Shown: in pieces, positions 1 through 11,363 of the stretch
How positions within the stretch are numbered: the stretch's first letter is position 1
Layout of the letters: every line of letters starts with the position of its first letter
Assembly (NCBI GenBank): GCA_973895155.1
Contig: OZ316893.1
Coordinates: forward strand, 4,216,001-4,280,000
DNA length: 64,000 bases
Direction: 5' to 3'
Source: Marsupella aquatica
Taxonomy: Eukaryota > Marchantiophyta
Program-made: the position numbers and the translations under genes
Notes under the pieces: generated by a model
The model's input: only the letters and a program-made list of their open reading frames with translations
Told to the model about the DNA's origin: nothing
Databases searched by the model: none

Positions 1-1125
1 GCGTCACAGGACAGAATTCACGAGTCACTAGGAGAGAAAAAGTGTTAGCTACAGTGGCTATCCCATGCAATGTAATCCAAATGAAGTAAAAAATAATTTG
101 CTGGAAAGTTCATTCGATGTGAATATCTTCAGTTCATGAGAAAAGGATAAAATTCAATGCACTTTCTAAGTAGCCTACAACGAGAGCTTATATATATACA
201 GGTTTATATATTTTGCCACAGAACAAACGTGGCTAAACAGGGAAAGCAGATTCCAAAAGGCAGGAGACCCAATAAAGGGAGAAAAAAAATGAGGAAACTA
301 AGCCAAGATCAAGAGCTATATAATGCCCAAGAGTCCCACACATCGGCAAAGGAAAGAAAGCCTACTCAGGACTAGCCATGGGAGGTCAAGAAGAGTACTT
401 TTTTTTTGGGCAACAGCTATGCGCTAGCCCTCCCAGCCATAAAACAAACTGCCTCAGCTGAGTAGCAAATGCCTTATCCTCTATAATTTGTAACATAGTG
501 GCCGTCTTAATTAAAGCCCTACTGGCCCCGTTGCAAAACCTGGTGGAACAGGTTACTAAAGCATATAAGTCCAAAATGTTATCAAGAAAATAAAAATATC
601 TCTCCTTTGTCCTCCCTGAACAAGTGGCGGTTTTAAAAAAAAACAAGAAAGAAAAATGAGGGATAATTGAGTATGAAGTCATGTCAGGGATAAAATATCA
701 TCAGTTTACAAGTTACTTCTACCCCAGAAATTGATTGTGTCCACATGGTCTATCCTGCTTTGACAGTCCATCCAAGTATATCATATCTTTGAGGTCCATC
801 ATATTGAGTATTGCTTTTAGTCTTGTGACTCTAGAACTAACCACAGTTAGGCTAACTCTGGTTAGTACTTAGCTTAGGTTAGTAATGATACATGATGTAT
901 ATGACCATGGTTGATGCTAGCCTCTGGTGGATTTTCAGTTCATTGTTGGAGTGGAGCAAGAGAAAAATAAAGGTCTCTTACTTTCCCGTGGATGTAGTTT
1001 CAGTTGTGAGGTGAACCACGTACTCGTTGTGTCGACTACTTTGTATGGTGTTTACATGTGCATGGTGTCTCGGGATAAAGAATAATTATCCCCAACACAT
1101 CTAAGTATCAAGACATCATTTTTTT
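1..1125. other. Non-coding stretch, no supported gene
   Basis: No open frame here has recognisable domain content. The short frames of 72 and 98 codons are low-complexity or arbitrary. AT-rich intergenic sequence; I see no RNA gene or transposon end. Confidence 0.5.
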
Positions 1126-1374
1126 GGTTCAATGTTACATAAGTAAAAAGTGAAGGCCCAGCTGGACCTAGGGGTTTGTGGGACCTAAAATCTAACCTGT
1201 CAACGGGTGGTTCAATGTTACATATGTAAAAAGTGAAGGCCCAGCTGGACCTAGGGGTTTGTGGGGCCTAAAATCTAACCTGTCAACGGGTGGTTCAATG
1301 TTACATATGTAAAAAGTGAAGGCCCAGCTGGACCTAGGGGTTTGTGGGGCCTAAAATCTAACCTGTCAACGGGT
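1126..1374. repeat. Tandem repeat, three copies of an 83-bp unit
   Basis: The phrase GGTTCAATGTTACAT recurs at 1126, 1209 and 1292, giving an exact 83-bp period. The copies differ at only a few bases, for example ACATAAG versus ACATATG and GGGACC versus GGGGCC. Each unit carries CAGCTGGACCTAGGGG and ends in CTGTCAACGGGT. The near identity indicates recent tandem duplication. No coding capacity is apparent. Confidence 0.93.
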
Positions 1375-3279
1375 CCTCAGTGATGGGTCCTCAGTGTTTC
1401 CAACCACTTCAAATTAGTTCACCCACTGGTAAGGCCTTCCCCAAAATGATAATTATCACCCTTGCCCAAACTAGTCAGATTGTCCTTTTCAAAATTTGAA
1501 TCATTCATTGGCATTTGGTTCATAACATTTGATTATTATTTTTCATTTTATAAAAATGGAGCAAATGATCTTAAAAAATCTCGAAAATTGTGAGTTGATA
1601 GTTCTGACTTTAAAGAATATGCTAGACAAATTGAGATTTAATAAAGATCCAAAACATATCACAACAAATGCAGAACTTTGCCAAAATAAACAGTTTATAG
1701 TTGCTCGAGGTACCTTGAAAAACTAATCCAAGCGTCCTTAGCAAAAGTCAATTAAACATCCATCTAAGAGCACTAGGTCACTCTTTTTCCCCAATGTAGA
1801 TGAAATACGACTTTACGCAATCTATATGGGGATGGATAGAACAAACCCATCTGGGCTTTATACTGGCACATCTCGTTGGCCCAAAAATTTAATTAATTAA
1901 TCACTTATATAATAATTGTTTTTTGCCGTACAATAACTGTCGATAACTCGATATTCACCATCGACCGGTAAAGCACTTTAAAGCTTGCGTTCATAAGAAC
2001 ATTTAAATCCCGGTCTCAAAGTTGGGAAATGGGAACGGCCTCCCGGCATGTCCGTACGTCAGTAGGTGGTTTGGTTGTCAGAGTAGGTCCGGCTTTGTAC
2101 TGTACGGTTGACACCTCTGGCTGCCTGCCTGGTGTTAATGAGGACGTCAGATCAAAGAAGATCTACCGTTCCAGATGAGTAACTAATCTTGTTCTCGTTT
2201 TCTCCGTAGCACGACCATTTTCAGTCTTTCCAGTTTGATTTGGTGACATATCTATGAATAAATAATCGAGAATGCTAAATACACCCATAGTTCCCTAGAT
2301 TCACCCCAGCTTTATAAATCCAACTAAACTAACCTGTTTGAGTTTGCAAACGACAGGTATTAGCTACCTAAGAAAATATTTCCACACGTTTGTCGAAGGT
2401 TTTCTGAATCTTGGATGGACCCCCAAATTTTGCAACACTTGGACAAAGTTTCATAACCAGGATGGACCACTTAGTGATCGCCAAACCCTCTTTTCTGTTC
2501 AGACAATACATATGACTATTCATCTCACATTTCATCACCGAAGTGTGAGATGTGACAGAAAATAACATAGTCATGTTTGGAATTTCTGAGCTCCAATTCC
2601 TGAAGAGCTCAGTTCCAAACAGATACAAATTCTGAATCAAGAAGAATGTACACTGAGTGACAAGATGTTATCCATACTATTTAACGCCTGTTCAGTCAGC
2701 TGTATGGTAACCTTGGATAAGCTGTTATAGCACAGATTAGCATGGTGCACACTATGAAAACATATTTGCTAATTCTGATATCTATTTGGGAAAACATTTT
2801 CAATTGATGTGATGTGAATCTACTTACTATAATATACAATCCCGCCTTTTTGTGCTCATCGTTCGCTTACAAAATTCACTTTTGGAGGGAACTCATTATG
2901 ACCATTGGATTTAAAATTTAAATTTTCCTGTCCATCAGATCTGTGTAAGGAAGAATAAAGAGTTTGTCCTAGCCTGAGGGAGGGATCCATGGGCTTCCAC
3001 CCACACCTGGACTCATATACAAACATATAGAAAAAGGTCATTGGGAATTGAGTTGACATGTGGCTATCATGGGTAAATGGGTCTGACAAGAAAATCTAAG
3101 TAGACCCCACATGATTGCCCCATTCACCTAAAGTAAGAAGTATAGACAACCTACAATACAAATTAAGTTGTGAGTTCAAAAGTGAATATACACACTTTTT
3201 ATATACAAAGGGACCAATCAGAGTACAAATGAACAAACAAAAGAGGGCCCAAGTGGACAAAACCAATCTAAAAAGAAGT
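1375..3279. other. Non-coding stretch, no supported gene
   Basis: Only short arbitrary frames are present on both strands (65 to 90 codons) with no domain signal. I found no structured RNA or transposon terminus that I could defend. Confidence 0.45.
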
Positions 3280-3372
3280 GAGCAAAAGGGAACCACTAAA
3301 CACCAAGAAAGAGGAACTAAAAGTAAGAAATGAGCAATAGGGAACCCCTAAAAACCAAGAAAGAGAGACTAA
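3280..3372. repeat. Short A/G-rich tandem duplication
   Basis: Two imperfect copies of a roughly 60-bp unit are recognisable by GAGCAAAAGGGAACCACTAA and GAGCAATAGGGAACCCCTAA, each followed by ACCAAGAAAGAG. They lie immediately downstream of the 3' end of the minus-strand non-LTR element, so they may belong to that element's 3' tail or to its insertion site. Confidence 0.6.
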
Positions 3373-3426
3373 AACTAACCCAAGCGGACCGAGGTCCTCA
3401 TCATTCCTAGCGAATGTGGCAAAAAG

Positions 3427-6400
3427 CTACTGGTCCACATCAAGGGTCAAAACGAGATCGGCAAGTGGGATTGGAACATCCTCTAGGGGAGCTAGCCGAT
3501 GCGGAGGCACACTAGCACCCACTGTAAGAGATTGACGATAGATGGCCCGGGCTTGAGCACGCTGCAAGGTGACTGAGATGCATTGGCGAAAGTGCGTGGT
3601 CAAAATAGAAAGCGGGGGTCCGGTGGGACCCATGCGACCATGAACATCCCGGGCAGCTTGCCGAAGAAGCCCATCAAACTGAGGATGAAGACGCCCAAAT
3701 AGCTCCAGAGCAAGGGGGAGGAAGTTGTCGGATGAAGCTCGTGCAACATATTTGGCCTCCTTCATTGTTGCCGCACGTGACGCTGCTGCCCCTGCCGTAG
3801 TTGCCGCTGTCCCAATGATGTCTTGGCGCAATGGGTTTGCCACCACTACATCTGCCAATGTACGTTGACCCTCACGGACCATGGTAAGATCCACCCGTAA
3901 CCGCTGTGATGGAGGACGAGGTAACTCGAGTACCACCTCCCGCCGCACGCATACCAAAGAGCCAGAGAGAACCTGAGCAGTCGCATCTCGCACAGCATCG
4001 TGAACAATAATGGTTTCACCTCCCAAATTGCACCGAAGGAGATGGACACCTGTGGCATCACAAGGCTTCCCACAAGTGCAAGAAAGAGGTAAACCTGCAA
4101 GAAGTGGGTGGGGCAGCCCCATACGAAGACGCATGGTTGTGGAGAACTCCGTTGAAGACATCCGCAAATGAGGAATGACTGGATTGGCCTGAAGCCATCC
4201 ACTTGCGCCCTTCCCTCCGGAAGAAAAAATCCGAGCTCGGTCCATGTCAGGTGCCTTGGAGAGGATGCTGGAAAGGGTGAAATCGTGCATACGCCCAGCG
4301 AGGTCTGCCTAAAGACGAATGGGATCCAAGGATAAAAACTCCTGAAAAGAAGGTAATGCGGCGCGAACGGGATCTGGTAATGAGGACCGCGCTGCGCACA
4401 AATGAACCTGAAATGGGAGGGAACCCTCCTCTACCTCCATGAGAGATGAAAGTAAAAAAGCGTGATCCTCAATAAGAAAATGATCGGCCAACAATGAGAA
4501 GGCGGCCGCCCACGCACCCAAAAAGGCCAAAGGTGCAAGGCTCTCAATGGAAGTAAGCCCAAAACCACCCTGCGAAATAGGAAGACTGAGTTGTTGATGA
4601 AGCCACGGAGATGAGAGCAACGTACTCGACCCCAAAAGAGAGGCCAGGGTCTGACGAATGGAGACATCAAATGCTCGAAGGTGGAGACAAAGATCCTCGG
4701 TAGGGGGATGCGTCCTAGCCAGATAAGACGCACGAGGGTGGATGCACCGCAACAACATCCCAAATGCTACCTGAGAATCTGCTAACTTAGGGAGCATAGG
4801 AGTAGAGGCTAAGGCAGACTGTAGAGAGTCAGCGATGAAAGAGGAGCAAAAGGAGGCGGTACCGACTGGGGAGCCAAGGACCCGAAGACCATCGGCTGGA
4901 CGTAAGAACCCTGGGGGAAGCGCAAGATCAGAGGGTAACCCAATTGGACTCCATGCACGACTCTTCACAGGCTGAACTCGTAAACCGAGGCCCATCAAAT
5001 GGGTGGAAAGAGTGGCGAGGGCAGAAGTAACCGCGGTAGGAGGACCAATGACGTGGGTGTCATCTGAAAGGGAGGGGAAGATACACTGGGGGTGGGCCAT
5101 GGCGGCTTCCCGTAAAGCTGTAAAATGGGCAATGGCAAAAAGAGGCCCACCCAAAGGGTCACCCTAACGAGTACCTTCTACAGAGGAAAGAGTGGTATAC
5201 ACACCTGTAGAGGAGTGATGATTGTAGAAGAGTGGGGCCTCGAGTCCATAAAAACAATGGACAAAGGGGATCAGGGACTGGATGTCTGGATCCGCCGCCC
5301 TCAAAGCACGAAAAATGGCTGCCTGAGAAATAGTATTAAAAGTGTTAGAGACATCAACCTGGAGGACAACCCAATCAGGGTGGAGGTCCAAGGTAGCTCG
5401 AATACCCGCAATAACTATCTCACAACCGCCAGGAACGCCAACTGCAAACTGATGTGGAGAGAGATGATCCGATAGTGCAGAGCGAAACTGCGAGGAAAGT
5501 GTGCGACACAAGCCGAAGAAAAACCTCCCCAATAGCAATTGGCCGAACACCCGGTGAAGACTTAGCCATGGCAAATAAACGAGAAGCACTCAAGAGCCGA
5601 GAGACGGGAGGAGGCAAACGACCGGCTGCAATACACTGGCAAAAGGAGAAGAAAACTGGAAAACCAAACTGAGGATCCGCAGGGGGGAATAAATCCCAAA
5701 AATGCTCAAAGACATAGCCGGAGGGGCCACTAGCAGCGCAACGCGGGGCATGGAGAAAGGCATAGGTGAAGTGGTCCCTACTAAACTGAAGATCCTCCTC
5801 AGGCTCAAAATCCTCTACGAACAAAGGGAGCTGATCATGGGGCTGCGGATGGAGATCCTGAAGGGCCGACGAGGTGACCTCGCCAGGGGGGCTGGTGTGG
5901 TGGGAGAAAGGGCCTAGACAGCCCGACGATATTCACCAGCCTGGGCTAAACGACAAGAGCGACGAAGACGTCTATGCTCAAGGGGATGAGAGTGGTGGGC
6001 TGGGTCAGACAAAGCACGGGCGGTAAAAGACCGGGCGCGAAGAAAGTACTCTTCCTGAAGTTGCTCCCAATCTCCCCGCAAAAAACGATGGATACGAGAG
6101 GCAGTCTCACGGTGACCCACACGACCACCATGACTAGGGAGGGTAAGAGACCACTGTGGAAAAAGCATCAGTAAAGACCAGTAGGAGACCTCCATAGGAT
6201 GCGCCAACATAAGCTGCATGAGTTGCAACAAGGAGGATCGAACTAAAGGACGCAGCGCCAGAGGAATGTGGTTATAAAGGCGAGGTCTAATGTACCCTGG
6301 ATGGTAGGCTGGAACTCGGGCTGGAAGGGGGTCTAGAGTGCAAACCCAACTCCATGCCTGCTCGGGAGCCTCCAAGGAGGGAGGGGCAGAGCCAACCGGG

Positions 6401-6600
6401 TCAATAGGGGGCTAAGGCTGGGATTGTGCTTGCTGGCGACGATGGCACCGGCCCCGCCCGCGATGATGAGGGAGGGAGATGCCAACCCATCCACAGTCAG
6501 GACAAGTATGCAGGGGACGCTCGTCCGGGGAGGGAGTAGGGAAAGACTGGACAGGAGGTGGGGGTGGAACAGATGTGGACGAGGAAGGAAAGTGGAAAAA
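3427..6600 (-). pseudogene. Broken non-LTR retrotransposon ORF (C2H2-like finger, reverse transcriptase, Cys-rich C-terminus)
   Basis: Read on the minus strand. A finger-like CPDC...HH pattern lies near 6450-6520. The body at 6375-5914 leads to a reverse-transcriptase domain with VLQVDVSNTFNTIS (about 5330-5370), the block (Q)GDPLGGPLFAIAHF just after 5164, and a degenerate FPSLSDDTHVIGP at the YxDD position. A conserved Cys motif, CTCGKPCDATGVHLLRC, lies near 4015-4085. The frame is interrupted by TAG at 5914-5916, 5164-5166 and 4309-4311, and it shifts frame between about 5880 and 5500. At 5164 the family is expected to have Gln (R-Q-G-D-P), so that TAG is a mutated CAG. No endonuclease domain is evident. 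This looks like a dead LINE-like copy. Lineage assignment within non-LTR elements is uncertain. Confidence 0.75.
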
Positions 6601-6649
6601 ATTTATAGGAATGATTTATAGGAAAGTGGAAAAAAATTAAGTCTACTAG

Positions 6650-7400
6650 GAGTAGTGAAAACATTGTTTTTTTTAATCTCTATAAAGTACTTTTTCCAGG
6701 TTACATTAACATTCAATCCTATATTCTTTATTGCAATAACCTTATTGACCAAAGACACAATGGCCCCAAGAATAAAATGGCCCCAACAACGAAATGGCCG
6801 GAGTGATAAATGATTGTAACAATAAAATGGTTATAAGGACAAATGTGCAATGCAAGTTAGGGCAATGGGTTTCTATTTATGTCATATTTCAAATCACATT
6901 ATTAAAAACTATCCCATCTCAAAGAGTTAGTGCAATCTACAAAAGTGGAAAAGGAAGGAACAAACCAATACCATCAATATATTTCAATGATTTTGACACC
7001 CTTGGATTGAGTGAAAGGGATCACCTATGGAAGTGAATACCATGGATATTTTTGCTCTTGAAACAGGTGTTTTCAAAATACATGTGTTGGCTAACTACTT
7101 TCAAAAATGACATGTGCATAACATTGGTATCAGATTTGTTTTGTTTTTTTGCTAAGGAGAAGAGAAATTTTCATTTATCTTTTGCTCCATGTTGATTCTT
7201 CTTCTCTTTCTTAATCATGTTGGAAAGGGAGGGGGGTGCCAAAGAGCCAGGATGGGAGACTGGAAGGAGAGAAAGGAAGGGCACAGAAGAGGAGATTGAA
7301 GAAAAAAGGGAAAAAATTGTGAATTTATCTCCCTCCATATAGCTAAGGGCAACCACACTTGACCCTGTAACACCCCAGCCGCCCCCTGTCTTGCGTTCCC
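6650..7400. other. Non-coding stretch, no supported gene
   Basis: A short repeated phrase (AAAATGGCC/AATAAAATGG) occurs around 6765-6830 and a purine-rich patch around 7205-7320. No convincing open frame or RNA. Confidence 0.4.
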
Positions 7401-7469
7401 TCCCATGCTCTCACCCTTGCCACAACATTGCTTTCACAATAGCACCTTGGGACATACATTGCCTCAATA

Positions 7470-7965
7470 TCTTTGCCTCAACTTGACAATTTTTCTTGCC
7501 TTGGCATATTTTTCTCAGCTTGACATATTTTTATCTCCTCAACTTATTTTTATCATATTGACATGTTTTCTCTCCTTGAGATATTTTCCTCACCCCAATG
7601 TTCTTTTCAATCTCACATTGACATCTTTTTCTCACCTTGCCATCTTTCCTCTCTGCACCTTTTTTCTCCTCAACATCTTTCATCACCTCAGCATTTTCTC
7701 ATGCACCTTGATATATTTTCTCTTCATGGCATCTCTACTCATCTCAGCATCATATTTTCATTTTCAGTTTTTTTTCTCTCATGGACATGATTTCCTCACG
7801 TTAATATCATTTTCTCACCTTGACATTTTTTTTCTCTCATTTAATGTTTTTCTCACCTCAACATCTTTTTCTCTCCTCGACATATTTTTCTCATCTCAGC
7901 ATCTTTTTATCTCCTCGATATCTTTTCCTCACCTCAATGTTTTTTTCTCACCTCAACATCTTCTG
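7470..7965. repeat. Pyrimidine-rich degenerate minisatellite, array 1
   Basis: A degenerate 17-24 bp unit of the form TTTTTCTCACCTCAACATC is repeated across about 500 bp. It gives spuriously open frames rich in Ser, Phe, Leu and His. The array ends in CAACATCTTCTGGGCAACGC followed by a GGGCATCGGGCTAT phrase, which recurs at the end of array 2. I do not treat the long frames across it as genes. Confidence 0.9.
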
Positions 7966-8239
7966 GGCAACGCATGGGCATCGGGCTATTTGTATATATA
8001 TATATATTGTGCCAAAATAATGAGACTTCACACCCATAAACTATGACAAATATTTCTATGGTTTTTCATCACAATTGTCTCACAAAATTTGACTTTTATT
8101 GTCCCAAAGAAAGCCTTGGAAGCAAAGCAAAGAGGGGGAGAGGCAAGGAGAAAGGGGAAGGGGGGGCACATGGATGAGAAAAGAGGGAGGGACTTCATCT
8201 TGCCCCATCCGGTCGCAGGTAAGGGGTGGAAAAAGTGTC

Positions 8240-8845
8240 AAGTTTATTTTCTCACCTCAAAATCTATTGCTCTACTTTACATCTTTTTCAGCTCAAAATC
8301 TTTTTCTCTCCTTTGCACACGTTTCTCTCCTCGACATCTTTTGTTCACCTAGACATATTTTCTCTCCTCAATTTTTTTCTCATCTCAACATCTATTTCTC
8401 TCCTCAATATCTTTTCTCTCTTGGACATATGTTTATCATTTGGACATCTTTTCTCTCTTTGACATCTTTTTCTCCCCTCTACTTCTTTTATCACCTCAAC
8501 ATCTTTTCCTCACCTCAACATTATTCTCACCTCGACATCTATTCTCTCCTCAACATCTTTTCGCTCCTTGACATCTTTTATCACCTCGATATCTTTTCTC
8601 TCCTCGACATCTTTTCTCTCCTCCACATCTTCTATCACGTCGACATCGTTTGCTCACCTCAACATCTTTTCTCTCCTTGATATCTTTTATCACCTCGACA
8701 TCTTTTCTCTCCTCAACATCTTTTCTCTCCTCCACATCTTTTATCACCTCGACATCTTTTGCTCACCTCAACATCTTTTCTCTCCTCGACATCTTTTTTC
8801 ACCTCAACATCTTTCGTGCAACGCACGGGCATTGGGCTATCTTAT
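8240..8845. repeat. Pyrimidine-rich degenerate minisatellite, array 2
   Basis: The repeated unit is TTTTCTCTCCTCGACATC with a period of 17-19 bp, more regular than array 1, particularly between 8520 and 8815. The array ends with GCAACGCACGGGCATTGGGCTAT (8818-8840), matching the end of array 1 (GCAACGCATGGGCATCGGGCTAT). A shared terminus after two arrays in the same orientation suggests duplication of one repeat-containing element. Confidence 0.9.
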
Positions 8846-8866
8846 TTATAAAACTCGAACAGAAGC

Positions 8867-8904
8867 TAGAGTTGGGGTCTATAGAAGCCTAGACCCCAAC
8901 TCTA
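8867..8904. repeat. Perfect hairpin, 15-bp arms
   Basis: TAGAGTTGGGGTCTA (8867-8881) is the exact reverse complement of TAGACCCCAACTCTA (8890-8904), with an 8-nt spacer. Beyond the arms AGAAGC and GCTTCT extend the pairing with a bulge. It lies directly after minisatellite array 2, so it may be an element terminus. Confidence 0.85.
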
Positions 8905-9059
8905 CAGTAGCTTCTATAAGTAAGTTTGGGCATCACATCAATAAGATAGGGTTTATAAAGTAAGATTGATAAAGACAATTGATTCACACTTATCTGGTCA
9001 CTCGGCTAGACTATAGCCCCCACTATAGAGTGACAGTCACTCTAGATAAGACAAAATTG

Positions 9060-10982
9060 AGTGGATACCGAAAACATGGATGGTTACTAAGACAAAGGGG
9101 AACAACATCTATTTTTTGCAAGTTTTTTTTTGTCTTATCTTTATTAATATTCAAAAAATGAGCATTCACGCTCCTATTAGTTATTTCCTGTGATTGTACA
9201 ATATTGTGATAGTAAGTGATGCGAAGAGAAAATGTTGTTGCGTCCTTCACCACTCGTATTCAGAAGATCATTTTGACGACTATTTGGAGATGTGTGAGCT
9301 AAAAGGAGAGCCACAGGTTACCCAAGGAAAAGGTGCACCAACTTTAAGTTCATCTCATGATTAGGAAAAGAAAGAGTATAGCCATAGGTTAAGGGGATTT
9401 CGCAGTCAAAACATAATTTCATAAGTAGTCCATTTCTTTTTTATACATAATACAGTTTTAAATAAATACAATTGCACAAACGGGGATAAAAGTTGTGAGC
9501 AAAATTTAATACCCTGTAATCGTACATCATCCCGTTGCTTACTATACAAACGGTGCTTTTACAGTTGAAACGGATGTCTCGTTAGAGCCCCCCCTAATAA
9601 TACATCATCCTGGAGGGAAAACTTCATACCGCTTGTAATTATTAGCACATACATCACCCCTTTCACCCGTCTAACGTCACTCATGAACGTTGTCAATAAG
9701 TTGTTGCTACCTGCCTCAGAATTGGACGGAAGACTTTGCGTGGGAAGAATTCCAAAGAACGTACAAGTACAATTGTACAAAGCGTTGTGTGTGATTCGGC
9801 GCTGACAAGACACGCGAGTAAGAGATCCTCTGGTCGGGAGTGAGTCGCAAGAGTCCACTCAATGGGTATCTCACTATCTCGGGAGTGAGTCACAAGAGTC
9901 CACTCAATAATGGATATGTCTCACGGAGAAACTACAGTCCTTGTTTTTTCGGTCACGCTGTTTTGATGCGACTGAGATTCAACGAAAGGTCACTAGATGG
10001 TCCTCGGTGTCGCACATTCAGCAGCGGCAGCTGTCAACCTGCTGTGGTCATTGCATGTCTGGTAAGGAGACTAATGCGGATTACTGTGGGTGCGAATGTT
10101 TTTGCTGCTATATTCGAACTGCTCTCCATTCGATTCCGTTCTAGAGCGGGTGGCCTTGCTCGAGGTTCTATTTCGTTCCGGAGGCTGCGGCGCCGTGCAT
10201 GGCGGTCAGGATCACGCAACAACTGCATGAGTTTTTGGAGAGCTTGAGAATGATTCATAGTTGACGATAGAGAGCGGGTCCAAACTTGGAGTGACGATAG
10301 AAGACAATCATAGGCCCCGTGTTTCCTGGATTTGAATGTCGTGGACTGACTGTCGAGAATGAGTTTAGGGCGATGCCATTTCGCTCGATTCCACTACTGC
10401 CGAAGCTGTTGATGGTCATGAGAGATATTGAACCCCTGGAACCCTCCGCGCTTGAAGGTCGATAGTAGAGAAAAGGCTTTGCCCAGAAATAGGTTTTTTC
10501 TGTTCTACCGTGCGTGATCTCGAGGTTGAGCTATTTCGGTCAAAATCCATTTGGACCCACATTTTCACTGGTTCCTCGTCCTTACCACTATACACTCATT
10601 TCTTTTCTGCAAGAGAAGAAGTCGCGGGAGGTAACTGGGTACTGCGAGTACTTTCAATCACAATCCATTGCGCGCTACCTCAATGTGCCAATTTCTCTGC
10701 TTCGTTGCTAGAGAAGGCTGAATGTCGAAGAAAAACAGTAGCTAGCGGACCGGTGGACCGTCCCGATTACGTGGATTCACGGACACATGTGGGATTCCTT
10801 TCGTGCCTGAACGTCCGGCGTTGTATTTGAGCTTCAGCAGGATCTTGACAGTAGCGACGAAACTCGAGAAACAATGTGCACTCTGCAGGGGCTGCGTACG
10901 GTAGTCTGAGCAGTTTGTTCACTCTCGAGCTGATCGTTTTTTGGCATTCAGCGGGCTTCGTACTACGTAGGGGCTTTCAGCA
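9060..10982. other. Intergenic sequence with a short tandem duplication upstream of a candidate gene
   Basis: A 45-bp period duplication carrying TCGGGAGTGAGTC.CAAGAG and TCCACTCAA begins at 9834 and again at 9879. The remainder has no supported coding frame. The stretch nearest 10983 would be the promoter and 5' leader if the small ORF there is real, but I see no defensible core promoter element. Confidence 0.4.
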
Positions 10983-11363
10983 ATGGCGAGGAAAAACTTT
11001 GCAGGCAAGTCTTCACTTTGTCCTCCGAGCTGGCGTGTAAATTTAGCAAAAGTGAAGTGGAACAAGATCATCTACGATCGGATCAATGAAGTAGAGAAAG
11101 GCGAGGAGTCGACGAAACCTCAGAAACCGCTGAGGCTGGGCAGAAAGAAGAGTTTCCGACGAAGGGTGGGCTCATTTAGGATCCGTGTGACAAAGTTGCG
11201 TATAAGGATCAAGCTATCTCCCATGTTGTGGCTCAGGAGACTATGCGATGCCTATGTGAACATGATGCTGGGAGTCACTGAACAGGTGGGAGGTGGAGGA
11301 GGCATGGTTATGGGTTTTCATAGCATGTATCCTATGCGGGAACCGAGCAGACGTCGCGTCTAG
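10983..11363 (+). CDS. Small basic plant protein, possible host gene
   Basis: A 126-codon single-exon frame starts MARKNFAGKSSLCPPSW and is rich in Arg and Lys. It has a very basic centre, KKSFRRRVGSFRIRVTKLRI, followed by WLRRLCDAYVNMML. The combination of a basic stretch and a 'LRRLRDAYVxMML'-type segment is a pattern I associate with small uncharacterised plant proteins. That is memory of a family pattern, not a search result. The C-terminal part is Gly-rich and ends in Arg-rich residues. There is no signal peptide or membrane segment. Nothing nearby shares transposon features, so this is the best candidate for an ordinary host gene in the window. Function unknown. Confidence 0.5.
   Translation: MARKNFAGKSSLCPPSWRVNLAKVKWNKIIYDRINEVEKGEESTKPQKPLRLGRKKSFRRRVGSFRIRVTKLRIRIKLSPMLWLRRLCDAYVNMMLGVTEQVGGGGGMVMGFHSMYPMREPSRRRV

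Noticed and set aside
7405-8963. Long open frames of 131-213 codons rich in Ser, Phe, Leu
   Set aside because: They are produced by the pyrimidine-rich minisatellite; all three plus frames stay open over the same units, so coding is not supported.
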